64,000 bases of DNA from Chryseobacterium camelliae (GCF_002770595.1 NZ_CP022986.1:310001-374000), one strand, 5' to 3'. Shown: positions 44,561 to 54,543, counted from the first letter of the stretch. Translations and numbers: made by a program. The notes: generated from the letters alone by a model not told the origin.

Positions 44561-45322
44561 TTAAAGGGTATATTTTTGAAATTCATTGATGTCGTGGTAA
44601 CTGAAGACTTCAATCTCCGGATGCAAAGCGATCAGTGTACGGATCTTATCCAGCGTATGCCTGCGTAAATCATTGTCATCAGCGCTGGCTTCCGTTAATG
44701 CATTGACCGGGTGACCTGAATGGTCCAGTTCTTCCCGGAGATAATACGCATCGGCTGCATAGAGCATCCACTGCCCGTTGATCTTCAAAGCGACACCGCA
44801 GTGGCCCAGGGTATGCCCAAACATAGGGATGAGGAATATCTCTGTATTGACAGCAGCGGATACCTTTCTCGCTTCAAAGCCGAACCATTGCATATCGGAT
44901 GTTCCATATGTTTTGATGACGGGACTATGGGATAAAGGTGTTTTCAGATAGCGGGGATTCCCGGACAAATAATTGTCATATTCCTCCTGGCCTACATGTA
45001 CAATAGCATTCGGGAAATCTGCCAGTCCGCCGGTATGGTCATTATCCAGGTGGGAAATAATACAGTCACTGACCTCATCAGGATGAAAGCCCAAATGTTC
45101 GATCTGTCTGATGGCCGTCTGGTTTTCATCAAACCGGTAGCCTACCATATCAATAAGTTCTTTACCTATCCTTTCTTCGGGGTGTTGGATATCCTGGAGC
45201 CCTATACCGGTATCAATCAGGACAAGCCGGCAGTTCTCGCGGATCAGCAGGCAGTGCCCGCATACGTTTTCGCTGTAAGGAGAGACGATCCTTACACAAT
45301 TCAGGTGAAATAATTCTGTCAT
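44561..45322 (-). CDS. MBL-fold metallo-hydrolase, lactonase-like
   Basis: 253 residues of the metallo-beta-lactamase fold with the two-metal site: His-x-x-x-Asp-His in ISHLDNDHTGGLADF (H-L-D-N-D-H), a further His in MFGHTLGHCGVAL, and the bridging Asp in LYAADAYYL. The overall layout (VLIDTGIGLQD, then the zinc motif, then a His in the C-terminal part) is close to the AHL-lactonase/AiiA-AttM group. Quorum-signal or other lactone hydrolysis is therefore possible, but the fold covers many substrates. A GNAT gene follows; a perfect 16-base palindrome lies 37 bases upstream. Confidence 0.88.
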   Translation of the reverse strand: MTELFHLNCVRIVSPYSENVCGHCLLIRENCRLVLIDTGIGLQDIQHPEERIGKELIDMVGYRFDENQTAIRQIEHLGFHPDEVSDCIISHLDNDHTGGLADFPNAIVHVGQEEYDNYLSGNPRYLKTPLSHSPVIKTYGTSDMQWFGFEARKVSAAVNTEIFLIPMFGHTLGHCGVALKINGQWMLYAADAYYLREELDHSGHPVNALTEASADDNDLRRHTLDKIRTLIALHPEIEVFSYHDINEFQKYTL

Positions 45323-45358
45323 AATGTGTTTAAATAATGCAGATAAAAATAAGTGTTT

Positions 45359-45374
45359 TTTCGCAGCTGCGAAA
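45359..45374. promoter_or_regulatory. Palindrome upstream of the MBL-fold gene
   Basis: TTTCGCAGCTGCGAAA is a perfect 16-base palindrome 37 bases upstream of the minus-strand MBL-fold gene, near a weak -7-like box (TATTTTTA on that strand). It may be an operator. No regulator gene is adjacent apart from the decayed Crp/Fnr relic 1.3 kb away. Confidence 0.45.
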
Positions 45375-45550
45375 GAAATCCGGCTGTTTTTTCTGTGAGA
45401 ACTTCGGGTAATAACCGATTCCTGTTTTTATATTTTACCCTCTTTACAACAAAGATAACTACACTATTAAGAATGATTCAAAATAAGGAATTATGCCCTC
45501 TGAAGTGATAAATAACAGGTTTTTTTATCCCCCCATTGATTTATCATCCT

Positions 45551-45558
45551 TATTTTTG
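45551..45558 (+). promoter_or_regulatory. -7 element of the CcsBA gene
   Basis: TATTTTTG fits TAnnTTTG and ends 20 bases before the ATG at 45579. Confidence 0.55.
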
Positions 45559-45578
45559 CATGTCAAGTAAAACAATTC

Positions 45579-48500
45579 ATGAAAAAACTTCAGGATATTC
45601 TTATTTCTACCAGGACAATGGCAGTGCTGTTGCTGGTGTACGCATTTTCAATGGCCTATGCCACTTTCCTAGAAAACGACTACGGAACCCCAACGGCAAA
45701 AGCCCTTATTTATGAAGCCAAATGGTTTGAACTGATCATGTTCCTGCTGATTCTCAACTTTGTAGGCAACATCGCACGGTACAGGCTTTGGAAAAAAGAA
45801 AAATGGCCGGTACTGGTATTTCACCTTGCCTTTATTCTTATTTTCATCGGGGGTGCCATCACACGGTACATCAGCTTCGAGGGAACGATGCACATCCGTG
45901 AGGGTGAAACTTCCAATGAGATCGTTACTGACAAAAACTTCTTTAAAATTAAAATCGAAGAAAACGGTGAAGCACTGGATTACAAAGATATTCCTTACCT
46001 GATGTCTCCGCTGCACAAGGATTTCAATGCAGTCTATGATTACCACGGGAAAAAGATCACGGTGGCTGCCAAAGAATACATCCAGCGTAAAAAAGACAGC
46101 CTTGTGGCAGATCCTAACGGATCAGAGTACCTGCACCTGGTTTCTACAGGACAGACGGGAAGGCAGAATATCTACATTAAACCGGGCGAAGCAAAATCCA
46201 TCAACGGGACATTGGTTACGTTCAACAGAGCCATTGACGGAGCCGTTGAGTTTCGCAATGATAACGGGAAGCTGTTTATTAAAACCCCTGTGGATGCCAG
46301 TTATATGACCATGGCAACACAGGCTACCGGAAATACCATAAAAGACGAATTCCAGCCATTGGTATTGAGAAGCCTATACAGCATCAACGAGCTTAAACTT
46401 GTCGTTCCGGAAGGACTGAAAAAAGGGAAACTCCTGGCTTATGAAGGAGACCGAAAAAAGGATATGAGCGTTCCTGATATGCTTACGATTGAGATTCAGG
46501 GGCCTAAAACCAAACAGCTGGTATACCTTTCCGTAGAAAAAGGCAATCCTAACGCCTATAAGCAGGTGGCTATAGACGGCCTGAATATTATGGTAGGGTT
46601 CGGACCTAAGATTTACAACACCCCTTTCGCCCTGAAGCTGGATGACTTCATTATGGAAACATACCCGGGAAGTTCTTCACCCAGTGCTTACGAAAGCCAT
46701 GTAGAGATTATTGATGAAGGGAAACAGACTCCTTATAAAATTTATATGAACCATGTCTTAAACCATAAAGGATACCGTTTTTTCCAGTCGAGCTTCGACC
46801 AGGACAGGATGGGAACCGTTCTTTCGGTTAACCATGATTTCTGGGGAACCCTTATTTCCTATATCGGGTATGCATTTTTGTTCATCGGAATGTTCGTGAT
46901 TTTCTTCTGGAAAGGAACACATTTCTGGAAGCTGAATAAAATGCTTTCTGATGTCAATAAGAAAAAAACGGCATTGATGGTCCTTCTTCTATTGAGCTTC
47001 GGGCTGAATGCACAGAAAATTGAAACCCACGGAACCACAGACGGAAGCCGTGAGCATATCCATGTGGAAGGAGACGGACATCATCACGCTAAAGCATCTG
47101 ATCCTGATATGGCCCAGACGCAGGCGCCCAAACAGAATTCCCTGGCGGCCCCTCTTACTAAAATGAGGTCCATTTCACCGGATGAAATTATTGCAAGAAA
47201 CAAAATCAGCAAAGAGCATGCAGACAAATTCGGCTATCTTCTGGTACAGAATTATGAAGGAAGGATTGTGCCGATCAATACCGAAGCCCTGGATGTTTTA
47301 AGAAAGCTGTACAAAAAAGACGAATTTAAAGGTACGGACGGGAAATACCTGACTGCCAATCAATGGTTCCTTTCCGTGAATACCGATACCCCGAGCTGGA
47401 CAATGGTTCCTATCATTAAAGTGGGGACAAAAGGCGGGGACGAATTAAAAAATAAAACCAAGGCTGACGAAGACGGCTATACTTCGCTGATGAACCTTTT
47501 CCCGGCTGATGCCAATGGAAATATGACCTATATTCTGGAACACGATTATAATATTGCATTCCGTAAGAAACCGGCAGAACAGACCAATTATGATAAAGAG
47601 GTCATTGCCGTAAACGAAAGGGTTCAGATCTTCAACGAATTTTTCAGCGGACAGTTTATGAGGATTGTACCGGTGAAAAATGATGCGAACCATACATGGC
47701 ATTCGTGGCTTGACCAGAAATTCGAGCCGGATATGGAATCGCAGAAAGTAATGGGGCCATATTTCGCAGAAGTACTGTCTGCACAGCAGACCGGAAACTG
47801 GAGCAAAGCAGACAAAGAGCTGGAAAAACTTTCGGAATACCAGCAGAAGTGGGGTAAAAGCGTAGTCCCTTCCAAATCTAAAGTAGACCTGGAAGTGTTT
47901 ATGAATACCCTGAATATCAACTTCAAGCTCCTTATTTTCTATACCATTATTGGTAGCTTATTATTGATCATCGGCTTTGTTGAATTGTTTAAGCCTAAAA
48001 AAGTTTTAAATAAAATTATTAAGGTAGTGATTGCCCTGGGAATCGTAGGGTATCTCTGTCACTTTCTTGGCCTGGTAGCCAGATGGTATATTTCCGGGCA
48101 CGCTCCATGGAGTAACGGATATGAGGCAATCATCTTTATTTCATGGGTAGGAATTACTGCCGGATTGCTGTTGTACAGGAATTCCAATGCACTGATCCCG
48201 GCAGCAGGATTTATGGTGGCTGTTATTATGATGGGGTTTGCGCATGGAGGTTCTGCCCTTGATCCACAGATCACGCCGCTGGTGCCTGTCCTGAAATCGT
48301 ACTGGCTGATCGTTCACGTAGCAATCATTACGTCGAGTTATGGTTTCTTTGCCCTTTCCATGATTATTGCCGTTATCAGTCTAGTGTTTTTCATTATCTC
48401 CAATAAGCAGACTTATGACCTGCATCACGATACGACGCTGAAAGAACTGGCCATTGTTTCGGAAATGTCGCTTACCATAGGTCTGTTTGCCTTAACCGTA

Positions 48501-48848
48501 GGAAACTTCCTGGGTGGGATCTGGGCCAATGAATCATGGGGAAGGTATTGGAGCTGGGATCCGAAAGAGACCTGGGCATTTATTTCCATTATGGTATATG
48601 CTTTCGTGCTCCATATGAGGCTGGTTCCGGGCTTAAGGAGCCGATGGGCTTTCCATGTAGCGACTATGTTTGCATTCTGCTCAATGGTCATGACCTACTT
48701 CGGGGTGAACTACTATTTAAGCGGACTTCACTCTTATGCTGCAGGTGATCCGGTTCCGGTTCCAGCATGGGTATACATCGGTCTGGCAACAATGATTCTT
48801 TTATCCGCTGCATCTTACTTTAAATTTAAAGTACTGACCAAAAAATAA
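45579..48848 (+). CDS. Cytochrome c maturation protein, ResB-CcsA fusion (CcsBA)
   Basis: 1089 residues, both halves of the system II haem handling and attachment complex in one chain. The ResB-like half (residues about 1-480) has membrane helices (TMAVLLLVYAFSMAYATFL; FHLAFILIFIGGAITRYI) and a large periplasmic part. A second domain with many His (HIHVEGDGHHHAK at about 490) joins the CcsA half, which carries the tryptophan-rich WWD motif in WANESWGRYWSWDPKETW, with haem-ligand His residues in nearby helices. It moves haem out and links it to CXXCH of apocytochromes. The fusion is usual in Bacteroidota and Epsilonproteobacteria. Single gene with promoter and terminator. Confidence 0.95.
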   Translation: MKKLQDILISTRTMAVLLLVYAFSMAYATFLENDYGTPTAKALIYEAKWFELIMFLLILNFVGNIARYRLWKKEKWPVLVFHLAFILIFIGGAITRYISFEGTMHIREGETSNEIVTDKNFFKIKIEENGEALDYKDIPYLMSPLHKDFNAVYDYHGKKITVAAKEYIQRKKDSLVADPNGSEYLHLVSTGQTGRQNIYIKPGEAKSINGTLVTFNRAIDGAVEFRNDNGKLFIKTPVDASYMTMATQATGNTIKDEFQPLVLRSLYSINELKLVVPEGLKKGKLLAYEGDRKKDMSVPDMLTIEIQGPKTKQLVYLSVEKGNPNAYKQVAIDGLNIMVGFGPKIYNTPFALKLDDFIMETYPGSSSPSAYESHVEIIDEGKQTPYKIYMNHVLNHKGYRFFQSSFDQDRMGTVLSVNHDFWGTLISYIGYAFLFIGMFVIFFWKGTHFWKLNKMLSDVNKKKTALMVLLLLSFGLNAQKIETHGTTDGSREHIHVEGDGHHHAKASDPDMAQTQAPKQNSLAAPLTKMRSISPDEIIARNKISKEHADKFGYLLVQNYEGRIVPINTEALDVLRKLYKKDEFKGTDGKYLTANQWFLSVNTDTPSWTMVPIIKVGTKGGDELKNKTKADEDGYTSLMNLFPADANGNMTYILEHDYNIAFRKKPAEQTNYDKEVIAVNERVQIFNEFFSGQFMRIVPVKNDANHTWHSWLDQKFEPDMESQKVMGPYFAEVLSAQQTGNWSKADKELEKLSEYQQKWGKSVVPSKSKVDLEVFMNTLNINFKLLIFYTIIGSLLLIIGFVELFKPKKVLNKIIKVVIALGIVGYLCHFLGLVARWYISGHAPWSNGYEAIIFISWVGITAGLLLYRNSNALIPAAGFMVAVIMMGFAHGGSALDPQITPLVPVLKSYWLIVHVAIITSSYGFFALSMIIAVISLVFFIISNKQTYDLHHDTTLKELAIVSEMSLTIGLFALTVGNFLGGIWANESWGRYWSWDPKETWAFISIMVYAFVLHMRLVPGLRSRWAFHVATMFAFCSMVMTYFGVNYYLSGLHSYAAGDPVPVPAWVYIGLATMILLSAASYFKFKVLTKK

Positions 48849-48870
48849 TATACGATCAATCTATATATGC

Positions 48871-48902
48871 AATCCCGGGAAACTTGTTTTCCGGGATTTT
48901 TG
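48871..48902 (+). terminator. Terminator of the CcsBA gene
   Basis: AATCCCGG and CCGGGATT pair around a 12-base loop, followed by TTTTT. Confidence 0.88.
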
Positions 48903-49033
48903 TTGAGTTAAACAGTATGACCACCAACTGCCAGATCACTTCATAACCCATAACTCATCACTAAAAAAGTTTGCGTATTAAAAAATTACTTAACTTTATG
49001 ATATCAAAATAATATCATTTTAAAATTATATCT

Positions 49034-49900
49034 ATGGAAAAATCATTAAAACCTATGTCCGGATACCTTACTCTGGTTATCTGCCTTGTGCTCTTTGCAG
49101 CTTCACTGTACCTTTTTATCATGAGTACTGAAGGAAGCATCACTTCAGCTGTTATAGCAATGCTGTGTTTCTTACTGTCCTGTTTTTTCCTGAAAGGGCT
49201 TATGATCATTCAGCCCAATCATTCCAGGATCCTGAACTTTTTCGGGAAATACGTCGGGACCGTTAAGGAAAACGGGCTCTTCTTTATCAACCCGTTATAT
49301 TCATCCCAGAAGATGAGCCTGCGTTCTGAAAATATGCAGGGACAGACGTTGAAGGTGAATGATAAAATGGGGAACCCGATTGAGATTGCCGCCGTTATCG
49401 TCTGGAAAGTTGGGAATACTTACAAGGCAGCCTATGAAGTGGAACGTTATACCGATTATGTACGGATGCAGAGTGAAGCAGCCGTACGTCATCTGGCAGT
49501 AAGCTTTCCTTATGATAACCTGGAGGATGAGCATGCCAGTATCACACTGAGAGACGGTGGCGATCAGGTGAATAAAATCCTGGAACAGGAACTTACAGAT
49601 CGTCTCGCTCCGGCAGGCATCGTCATTCAGGAAGCACGGATTACCCATCTTGCTTATGCCTCCGAAATTGCAGGCGCCATGCTCCAGAGGCAGCAGGCTA
49701 CCGCTATCGTGGCGGCAAGGACCAAAATTGTGGAAGGTGCCGTAGGAATGGTGGACCTTGCTCTGAAAAAGCTTTCCGAGGACAATATCGTTGAGCTGGA
49801 TGATGAACGCAAAGCAGCGATGGTGAGCAACCTGATGGTTGTACTGTGCGGTGAAAAAGCAGCGACACCCATCCTGAATGCCGGAACCTTATATAATTAA
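49034..49900 (+). CDS. SPFH/band 7 domain membrane protein
   Basis: 288 residues. Two N-terminal membrane helices ([39 protein letters not shown]) are followed by an SPFH domain with [39 protein letters not shown] and EAAVRHLA, and a C-terminal helix rich in Ala ([20 protein letters not shown]). It is of the slipin/stomatin type found in membrane microdomains. A small ribbon-helix-helix gene follows after 34 bases; this pair is common in bacteria, so the two proteins may work together. Confidence 0.92.
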   Translation: MEKSLKPMSGYLTLVICLVLFAASLYLFIMSTEGSITSAVIAMLCFLLSCFFLKGLMIIQPNHSRILNFFGKYVGTVKENGLFFINPLYSSQKMSLRSENMQGQTLKVNDKMGNPIEIAAVIVWKVGNTYKAAYEVERYTDYVRMQSEAAVRHLAVSFPYDNLEDEHASITLRDGGDQVNKILEQELTDRLAPAGIVIQEARITHLAYASEIAGAMLQRQQATAIVAARTKIVEGAVGMVDLALKKLSEDNIVELDDERKAAMVSNLMVVLCGEKAATPILNAGTLYN

Positions 49901-49934
49901 AAAACCGACTATTATTTACCTTTAAAATTGTCCA

Positions 49935-50123
49935 ATGAAATCTGATTCCCCTAAAAACTCCCCAGGAAGCAAAGACAAAAAATCCTTCGTAATCAGGATT
50001 GATGAATCCACCTACAAGCTGCTGGAAAAGTGGGCCGGTGATGAATTCAGGAGTGTCAACGGACAGATTGAATACCTGCTGAATCAGAGCCTGCTCCAGT
50101 CTGGAAGGAAAAAGAAAGACTAA
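49935..50123 (+). CDS. Arc-type ribbon-helix-helix protein
   Basis: 62 residues. After a disordered Ser/Lys start the segment KSFVIRIDESTYKLLEKWAG gives the beta strand and first helix, and RSVNGQIEYLLNQSL the second helix of an Arc/MetJ-like DNA-binding dimer. It follows the SPFH gene closely and is probably translated from the same mRNA. Its target is unknown; autoregulation of the pair is one possibility. Strong terminator follows. Confidence 0.85.
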   Translation: MKSDSPKNSPGSKDKKSFVIRIDESTYKLLEKWAGDEFRSVNGQIEYLLNQSLLQSGRKKKD

Positions 50124-50160
50124 CTTTCACTGCAAAAGTAAAAGATATGAATCTTGATAT

Positions 50161-50197
50161 AACAATCCCTTCAAACTTTAGGTCTGAAGGGATTGTT
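50161..50197 (+). terminator. Terminator of the SPFH-Arc operon
   Basis: AACAATCCCTTCA and TGAAGGGATTGTT form a perfect 13-base stem followed by TTG and T-rich sequence. Confidence 0.9.
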
Positions 50198-50220
50198 TTG
50201 TGCCATTCCGGCTGAAATAA

Positions 50221-50245
50221 TAAAAGCAGGATTTCCCTGCTTTTA
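50221..50245 (-). terminator. Terminator of the small membrane protein gene
   Basis: TAAAAGCAGG and CCTGCTTTTA pair around five bases, symmetric and usable from both sides. It lies 18 bases past the minus-strand stop. Confidence 0.75.
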
Positions 50246-50263
50246 TATACTATATCAATATAT

Positions 50264-50458
50264 TTAATCAAAAATGGTCGTAAAATAATTGCTGATCACC
50301 GTCCAGAAATTTTTTCCCAGAAAATAGATGAGCGTGGAGGTGATAATCCCCTTTACGGTAAAAAAAATGATGCCGCCAATCCCGAAACGCTTGACCCACT
50401 GTTTCCATCGGGAGCTTTTCTCTTCTGCAGGCTCATTCAAAGGCTGTTGGTTTTCCAT
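50264..50458 (-). CDS. Small single-pass membrane protein
   Basis: 64 residues from the ATG at 50458 (MENQQPLNEPAEEKS); the longer frame to 50611 crosses into the divergent aldehyde dehydrogenase start and is unlikely. A polar N-terminus and a basic patch (RWKQWVKRFG) precede one membrane helix (IGGIIFFTVKGIITSTLIYFL) and a short tail. Similar short proteins are frequent in Chryseobacterium. No function is known to me. Confidence 0.7.
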   Translation of the reverse strand: MENQQPLNEPAEEKSSRWKQWVKRFGIGGIIFFTVKGIITSTLIYFLGKNFWTVISNYFTTIFD

Positions 50459-50594
50459 TGCTGAAATTCGGATGATTACTATACAAAGATAAGCATGTTT
50501 ATAATTAGTCCAAATAAAAAATATGTTAAAAAAATTAAATTTTGCGATTCGCATAATATTTTTAACTTTAGGGGCAAACGAAAAGTAATAGTGT

Positions 50595-52145
50595 ATGTCT
50601 AAAAAAGTCAAAGATTTCGGAATTGAAAAAACGCTCAGGAATTTAGGGATAAAAGATGAAAATAAAGGAACATCCGTAGGAGGTGAATATTTTGCTTCCG
50701 GGAAAATGATAGAAAGTTTTTCTCCGGTAGACGGGGAATTGATTTCGAAAGTGGAAACCTCTGCTGAAAGTGATTATGACCGTGTCATTGAGACTGCTCA
50801 GAATGCATTCAAAGAATTCAGGCTGATCCCTGCTCCAAAGAGAGGGGAACTGGTACGTCAGCTTGGACAGAAACTCAGACAGTATAAAGACGACCTCGGA
50901 AAACTGGTTTCCTACGAAATGGGAAAATCCCTTCAGGAAGGACTGGGAGAGGTTCAGGAAATGATAGATATCTGCGATTTTGCCGTAGGCCTTTCCAGAC
51001 AGCTTCACGGCTTTACCATGCATTCGGAAAGGCCCGGCCACAGGATGTATGAGCAGTACCATCCGCTGGGTATTGTAGGGATTATTACCGCATTCAACTT
51101 CCCGGTAGCAGTATGGTCATGGAATACCGCACTGGCCTGGATCTGCGGAAATGTAACCATCTGGAAACCGTCTGAGAAAACGCCGTTGTGCGCTATCGCC
51201 TGCCAGAACATCATGATTGAAGTACTGAAGGAAAATAATCTTCCTGAAGGCATTTCCAGTGTATTAGTGGCAGATCATGAGATCGGCCAGAAGATGGTGG
51301 ATGATAAAAGGGTTTCCCTGGTCTCCTTCACCGGATCCACTAGGGTAGGAAGAATGGTTTCTTCCAAAGTAGCTGAAAGGTTCGGGAAATCAATCCTGGA
51401 ACTGGGTGGTAACAATGCTATCATCATTTCTAAAGATGCCGATCTGGATATGTCAATCATCGGTGCCGTATTTGGTGCTGTTGGAACGGCCGGCCAAAGA
51501 TGCACCAGCACCAGAAGGCTGATTATCCACGAAAGCGTGTATGACGAAGTTAAAAACAGGCTGGTAAAAGCATATGGCCAGCTGAAAATAGGCAATCCTC
51601 TGGACGAAAACAACCATGTAGGACCGCTGATTGACCGTGATGCTGTAGAACAGTACACAAAATCCATCGAAAAATGCAAACAGGAAGGCGGGAACTTCGT
51701 TGTGGAAGGGGCAGTCCTGGAAGGAGAAGAGTATGCATCGGGCTGTTATGTAAAGCCTTGTATTGCCGAAGTGGAAAATTCCTATGAAATCGTGCAGCAT
51801 GAGACATTTGCCCCGATTTTATATCTGATCAAATACAGTACTCTGGAAGAAGCGATTGCGATTCAGAATGATGTCCCTCAGGGATTATCTTCAGCGATCA
51901 TGACCCAGAACCTGAGAGAAGCTGAACTCTTCCTTTCCCATGCAGGTTCTGATTGTGGGATTGCCAATGTCAATATCGGTACGTCCGGTGCTGAAATCGG
52001 AGGCGCATTCGGAGGCGAAAAAGAAACCGGCGGCGGAAGGGAATCCGGTTCGGATGTCTGGAAATATTACATGAGAAGACAGACCAATACTATCAATTAC
52101 ACCGCTCAGCTTCCCTTAGCACAGGGAATCAAATTTGATTTATAG
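50595..52145 (+). CDS. ALDH7-type aldehyde dehydrogenase (aminoadipate-semialdehyde)
   Basis: 516 residues of the ALDH7A1/antiquitin branch. It oxidises alpha-aminoadipate semialdehyde (or its cyclic form, piperideine-6-carboxylate) with NAD. The NAD-binding [12 protein letters not shown], the catalytic Glu in LELGGNNAI and the catalytic Cys in [11 protein letters not shown] are present, and [19 protein letters not shown] is typical for this branch. The lysine 6-transaminase gene follows, making the two-step lysine-to-aminoadipate route first described in Flavobacterium (lat and pcd). A weak TAACTTTA -7 box lies upstream. Substrate specificity is inferred from family and neighbour. Confidence 0.93.
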   Translation: MSKKVKDFGIEKTLRNLGIKDENKGTSVGGEYFASGKMIESFSPVDGELISKVETSAESDYDRVIETAQNAFKEFRLIPAPKRGELVRQLGQKLRQYKDDLGKLVSYEMGKSLQEGLGEVQEMIDICDFAVGLSRQLHGFTMHSERPGHRMYEQYHPLGIVGIITAFNFPVAVWSWNTALAWICGNVTIWKPSEKTPLCAIACQNIMIEVLKENNLPEGISSVLVADHEIGQKMVDDKRVSLVSFTGSTRVGRMVSSKVAERFGKSILELGGNNAIIISKDADLDMSIIGAVFGAVGTAGQRCTSTRRLIIHESVYDEVKNRLVKAYGQLKIGNPLDENNHVGPLIDRDAVEQYTKSIEKCKQEGGNFVVEGAVLEGEEYASGCYVKPCIAEVENSYEIVQHETFAPILYLIKYSTLEEAIAIQNDVPQGLSSAIMTQNLREAELFLSHAGSDCGIANVNIGTSGAEIGGAFGGEKETGGGRESGSDVWKYYMRRQTNTINYTAQLPLAQGIKFDL

Positions 52146-52163
52146 TTTTTTAAAATAATAGTG

Positions 52164-52192
52164 CCGCAGTGGGCTGTACATGCTCACTGCGG
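52164..52192 (+). promoter_or_regulatory. Stem-loop between the ALDH7 and lat genes
   Basis: CCGCAGTGGGC and GCTCACTGCGG pair (one wobble) around seven bases, followed by TAATTTTC. It lies 19 bases after the stop and could be a partial terminator or mRNA stabiliser in the operon. Confidence 0.6.
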
Positions 52193-52238
52193 TAATTTTC
52201 GGAATCCTGAATTTCTTAATCATTTAAAATCACAAAAA

Positions 52239-53564
52239 ATGCAACAGATCATCGATATACATCCTGATAAAGTAAAAGAAACCGTAGGAAGGCACGTACT
52301 GGCAGACGGCTTTGATTTTGTTATGGATATTGAAAAGTCCCACGGATCTTGGCTGTACGATAAGCTCACCGGCCGTGAATACCTGGATATGTTTTCCATG
52401 TTTGCCTCCGCATCCATAGGATACAACCATCCTTACCTGATGGAAAAATCAGCCTGGCTGGGAAAAATGGCCATTAACAAGCCTACGCTGGCCGATGTCT
52501 ATTCAGAAGAATATGCAAAGTTCCTGGAAGTTTTTGAGCGAGTTGCCATTCCCGACGAGCTGCAATATGCATTCTTTATTGAAGGCGGTACTCTGGCTGT
52601 GGAAAATGCGATGAAGGCATGCTTCGACTGGAAGACCAGAAAGAACTTTGCTAAAGGACTGCAGACCGAAGCAGGAATATGCATCCATTTCAGGCAGGCA
52701 TTCCACGGAAGGAGCGGATATACATTAAGCCTTACGAATACGGCCGACCCGAGGAAATACCAATATTTTCCGATGTTTGACTGGCCAAGGATCCTGAATC
52801 CTAAGCTGACTTTCCCGATTACGGAAGAAAACCTGGAGGAAACCATCAAAAATGAAAGAATGGCGCTGCTCCACATCGGGGAAGCCATCCTTTCCAACCC
52901 GGATAAAGTAGCCTGTGTCATCATTGAGCCGATCCAGGCTGAAGGCGGCGATAACCATTTCAGGGATGAATTCTTTACTGAGCTCAGGAAGCTGTGTGAC
53001 GAAAATGAAATTTTGCTGATCTTTGATGAAGTGCAGACCGGAATCGGAATGACCGGCAAGATGTGGGCTTTCGAGCATTTTACGGCGAAACCGGATATCA
53101 TTTCTTTCGGAAAGAAAACGCAGGTCTGCGGAATCCTGGCCAACCGTGAAAAATTTGATGAGGTTCCGGAAAATGTATTCAGGGAAAGTTCAAGGATCAA
53201 TTCTACGTTTGGCGGTAATTTTATCGACATGCTCAGGTTCCAGCTGGTGATGGAAGTCATTGAAAAAGAAAACCTCGTAGACAATGCCCGTACCGTTGGA
53301 GGATACCTTCTGGAAAGACTGCATGAACTGGCACAGAAATATCCCGATAAAATTTCCAACGTACGCGGGAGAGGACTAATGTGTGCGATTGACCTGTCTT
53401 CCCATGAAGAAAGGAATACGCTGAGGGATGAACTTTTTAAGGACGGAATGATCATTTTAGGATGTGGTGAACAGTCGCTCCGCTTCAGGCCGCACCTCAA
53501 TGTTTCCCCTGCGGAAATTGATCTTGCAATCGATATGATTGATCGTAATATGAACAAAATTTAA
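52239..53564 (+). CDS. lat: L-lysine 6-transaminase
   Basis: 441 residues from the ATG at 52239; the upstream frame contains the intercistronic stem-loop. It is a class III PLP-dependent aminotransferase that moves the epsilon-amino group of lysine to 2-oxoglutarate, giving aminoadipate semialdehyde. FSMFASASIGYNHPYL, FIEGGTLAVENAMKACFDWK-like binding residues, QAFHGRSGYTLSLTNT, LIFDEVQTGIGMTG (PLP Asp) and ISFGKKTQVCGI (Lys that forms the Schiff base) are all present. It forms a catabolic pair with the ALDH7 gene. Confidence 0.94.
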   Translation: MQQIIDIHPDKVKETVGRHVLADGFDFVMDIEKSHGSWLYDKLTGREYLDMFSMFASASIGYNHPYLMEKSAWLGKMAINKPTLADVYSEEYAKFLEVFERVAIPDELQYAFFIEGGTLAVENAMKACFDWKTRKNFAKGLQTEAGICIHFRQAFHGRSGYTLSLTNTADPRKYQYFPMFDWPRILNPKLTFPITEENLEETIKNERMALLHIGEAILSNPDKVACVIIEPIQAEGGDNHFRDEFFTELRKLCDENEILLIFDEVQTGIGMTGKMWAFEHFTAKPDIISFGKKTQVCGILANREKFDEVPENVFRESSRINSTFGGNFIDMLRFQLVMEVIEKENLVDNARTVGGYLLERLHELAQKYPDKISNVRGRGLMCAIDLSSHEERNTLRDELFKDGMIILGCGEQSLRFRPHLNVSPAEIDLAIDMIDRNMNKI

Positions 53565-53626
53565 AATCGCGATTTGTAATTTTAAAAAAAATATTGTATT
53601 TTTAGATACTCAAAAAGGAAAGAAAT

Positions 53627-53854
53627 ATGGAAAGAAGTACAAGAGTATCAGTTTTTGAAAGTGATAAGCCGGCAGAAATTCAGCTGATAAAGTCGAAATT
53701 AGACGATGCACAGATCGAAAACAGCGTTGAAAACAACTACCTGACTTTCACTACAACCCCCACCGCCACTTCATTAAAAGTGATGGTAGACCTGGAAGAT
53801 GAGAAAAAGGCATTCGAGGTCATCGATGCTTATCTTCAGCAAAACGAAAATTAA
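53627..53854 (+). CDS. DUF2007-type small protein
   Basis: 75 residues with the ferredoxin-like alpha/beta layout of DUF2007 (putative signal-transducing proteins, PII-like fold): RVSVFESDKPAEIQLIKSKL, DAQIENSVENNYL, and KVMVDLEDEKKAFEVIDAYL. Family members occur as single genes in Bacteroidota and their role is unknown. It follows lat by 62 bases and may have its own weak promoter. Confidence 0.8.
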   Translation: MERSTRVSVFESDKPAEIQLIKSKLDDAQIENSVENNYLTFTTTPTATSLKVMVDLEDEKKAFEVIDAYLQQNEN

Positions 53855-53891
53855 TAAAAACAATTTCATAATTTTAAATTTTACTACTTCG

Positions 53892-53925
53892 AACCGAAAA
53901 TTAATTAAATTAATTTTCGGTTTTT
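53892..53925 (+). terminator. Terminator after the DUF2007 gene
   Basis: CCGAAAATTAA and TTAATTTTCGG form a perfect 11-base stem with a five-base loop, followed by TTTTT. Confidence 0.92.
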
Positions 53926-54030
53926 ACTATTTCCCGGTACCATACAGAATCAATAATGATCTGTGAGTAAATGATTCAGCAGAATCTCTGCCGGAAATAT
54001 GTTCTGTAAAACTAACGTTACACCATTCAT

Positions 54031-54543
54031 ATGCAGACGGAAATCACATTAAGAAAAGCACAGCAGGAAGATAAAGATATCATCTGGAGCATTTTGCAGC
54101 AGGCCATTGCCCGACGTAAAAAAGACGGCAGCAGCCAGTGGCAGCAGGGATATCCAAATGAAGGTACCGTAGAAACTGATATTGCCAACGGTTTCGGATA
54201 TGTAATGACGGTGGACGGAGTGATCGCAGTTTATACGGCACTCATCCTTAATGATGAACCTGCTTACAGCACCATTGATGGGGCATGGCTCAGCGAAGGC
54301 GAATTTGTGGTTGTGCACAGGGTCGCTGTTGATGAGCGGTTTGCAGGACAGGGAATGGCGAAAAAGCTGTTTGACCATATTGAAGATTTTACCCGCTCCC
54401 ACGGGATACAGAGCATTAAGGTAGATACCAATTTCGATAATCTGGCCATGCTGAAAATACTGGAAAGCAAAGGCTATTCTTATTGCGGTGAAGTCAGTCT
54501 GGCCGGTGGTATACGGAAAGCCTACGAAAAACTGATCCTATAA
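54031..54543 (+). CDS. GNAT-family N-acetyltransferase
   Basis: 170 residues. The motif-A region is VVHRVAVDERFAGQGMAKKL (R-x-x-G-x-G/A form), followed by SIKVDTNFDNLAMLKILESK and GYSYCGEV, typical of RimI-type acetyltransferases. The N-terminus is ITLRKAQQEDKDIIWSIL. Substrate unknown. It stands alone between the DUF2007 gene and the second RND operon. Confidence 0.9.
   Translation: MQTEITLRKAQQEDKDIIWSILQQAIARRKKDGSSQWQQGYPNEGTVETDIANGFGYVMTVDGVIAVYTALILNDEPAYSTIDGAWLSEGEFVVVHRVAVDERFAGQGMAKKLFDHIEDFTRSHGIQSIKVDTNFDNLAMLKILESKGYSYCGEVSLAGGIRKAYEKLIL

Noticed and set aside
52499..53557. 352-codon minus-strand open frame opposite the lat gene
   Set aside because: It is the antisense shadow of a clear aminotransferase; Ser-rich and without domain pattern.
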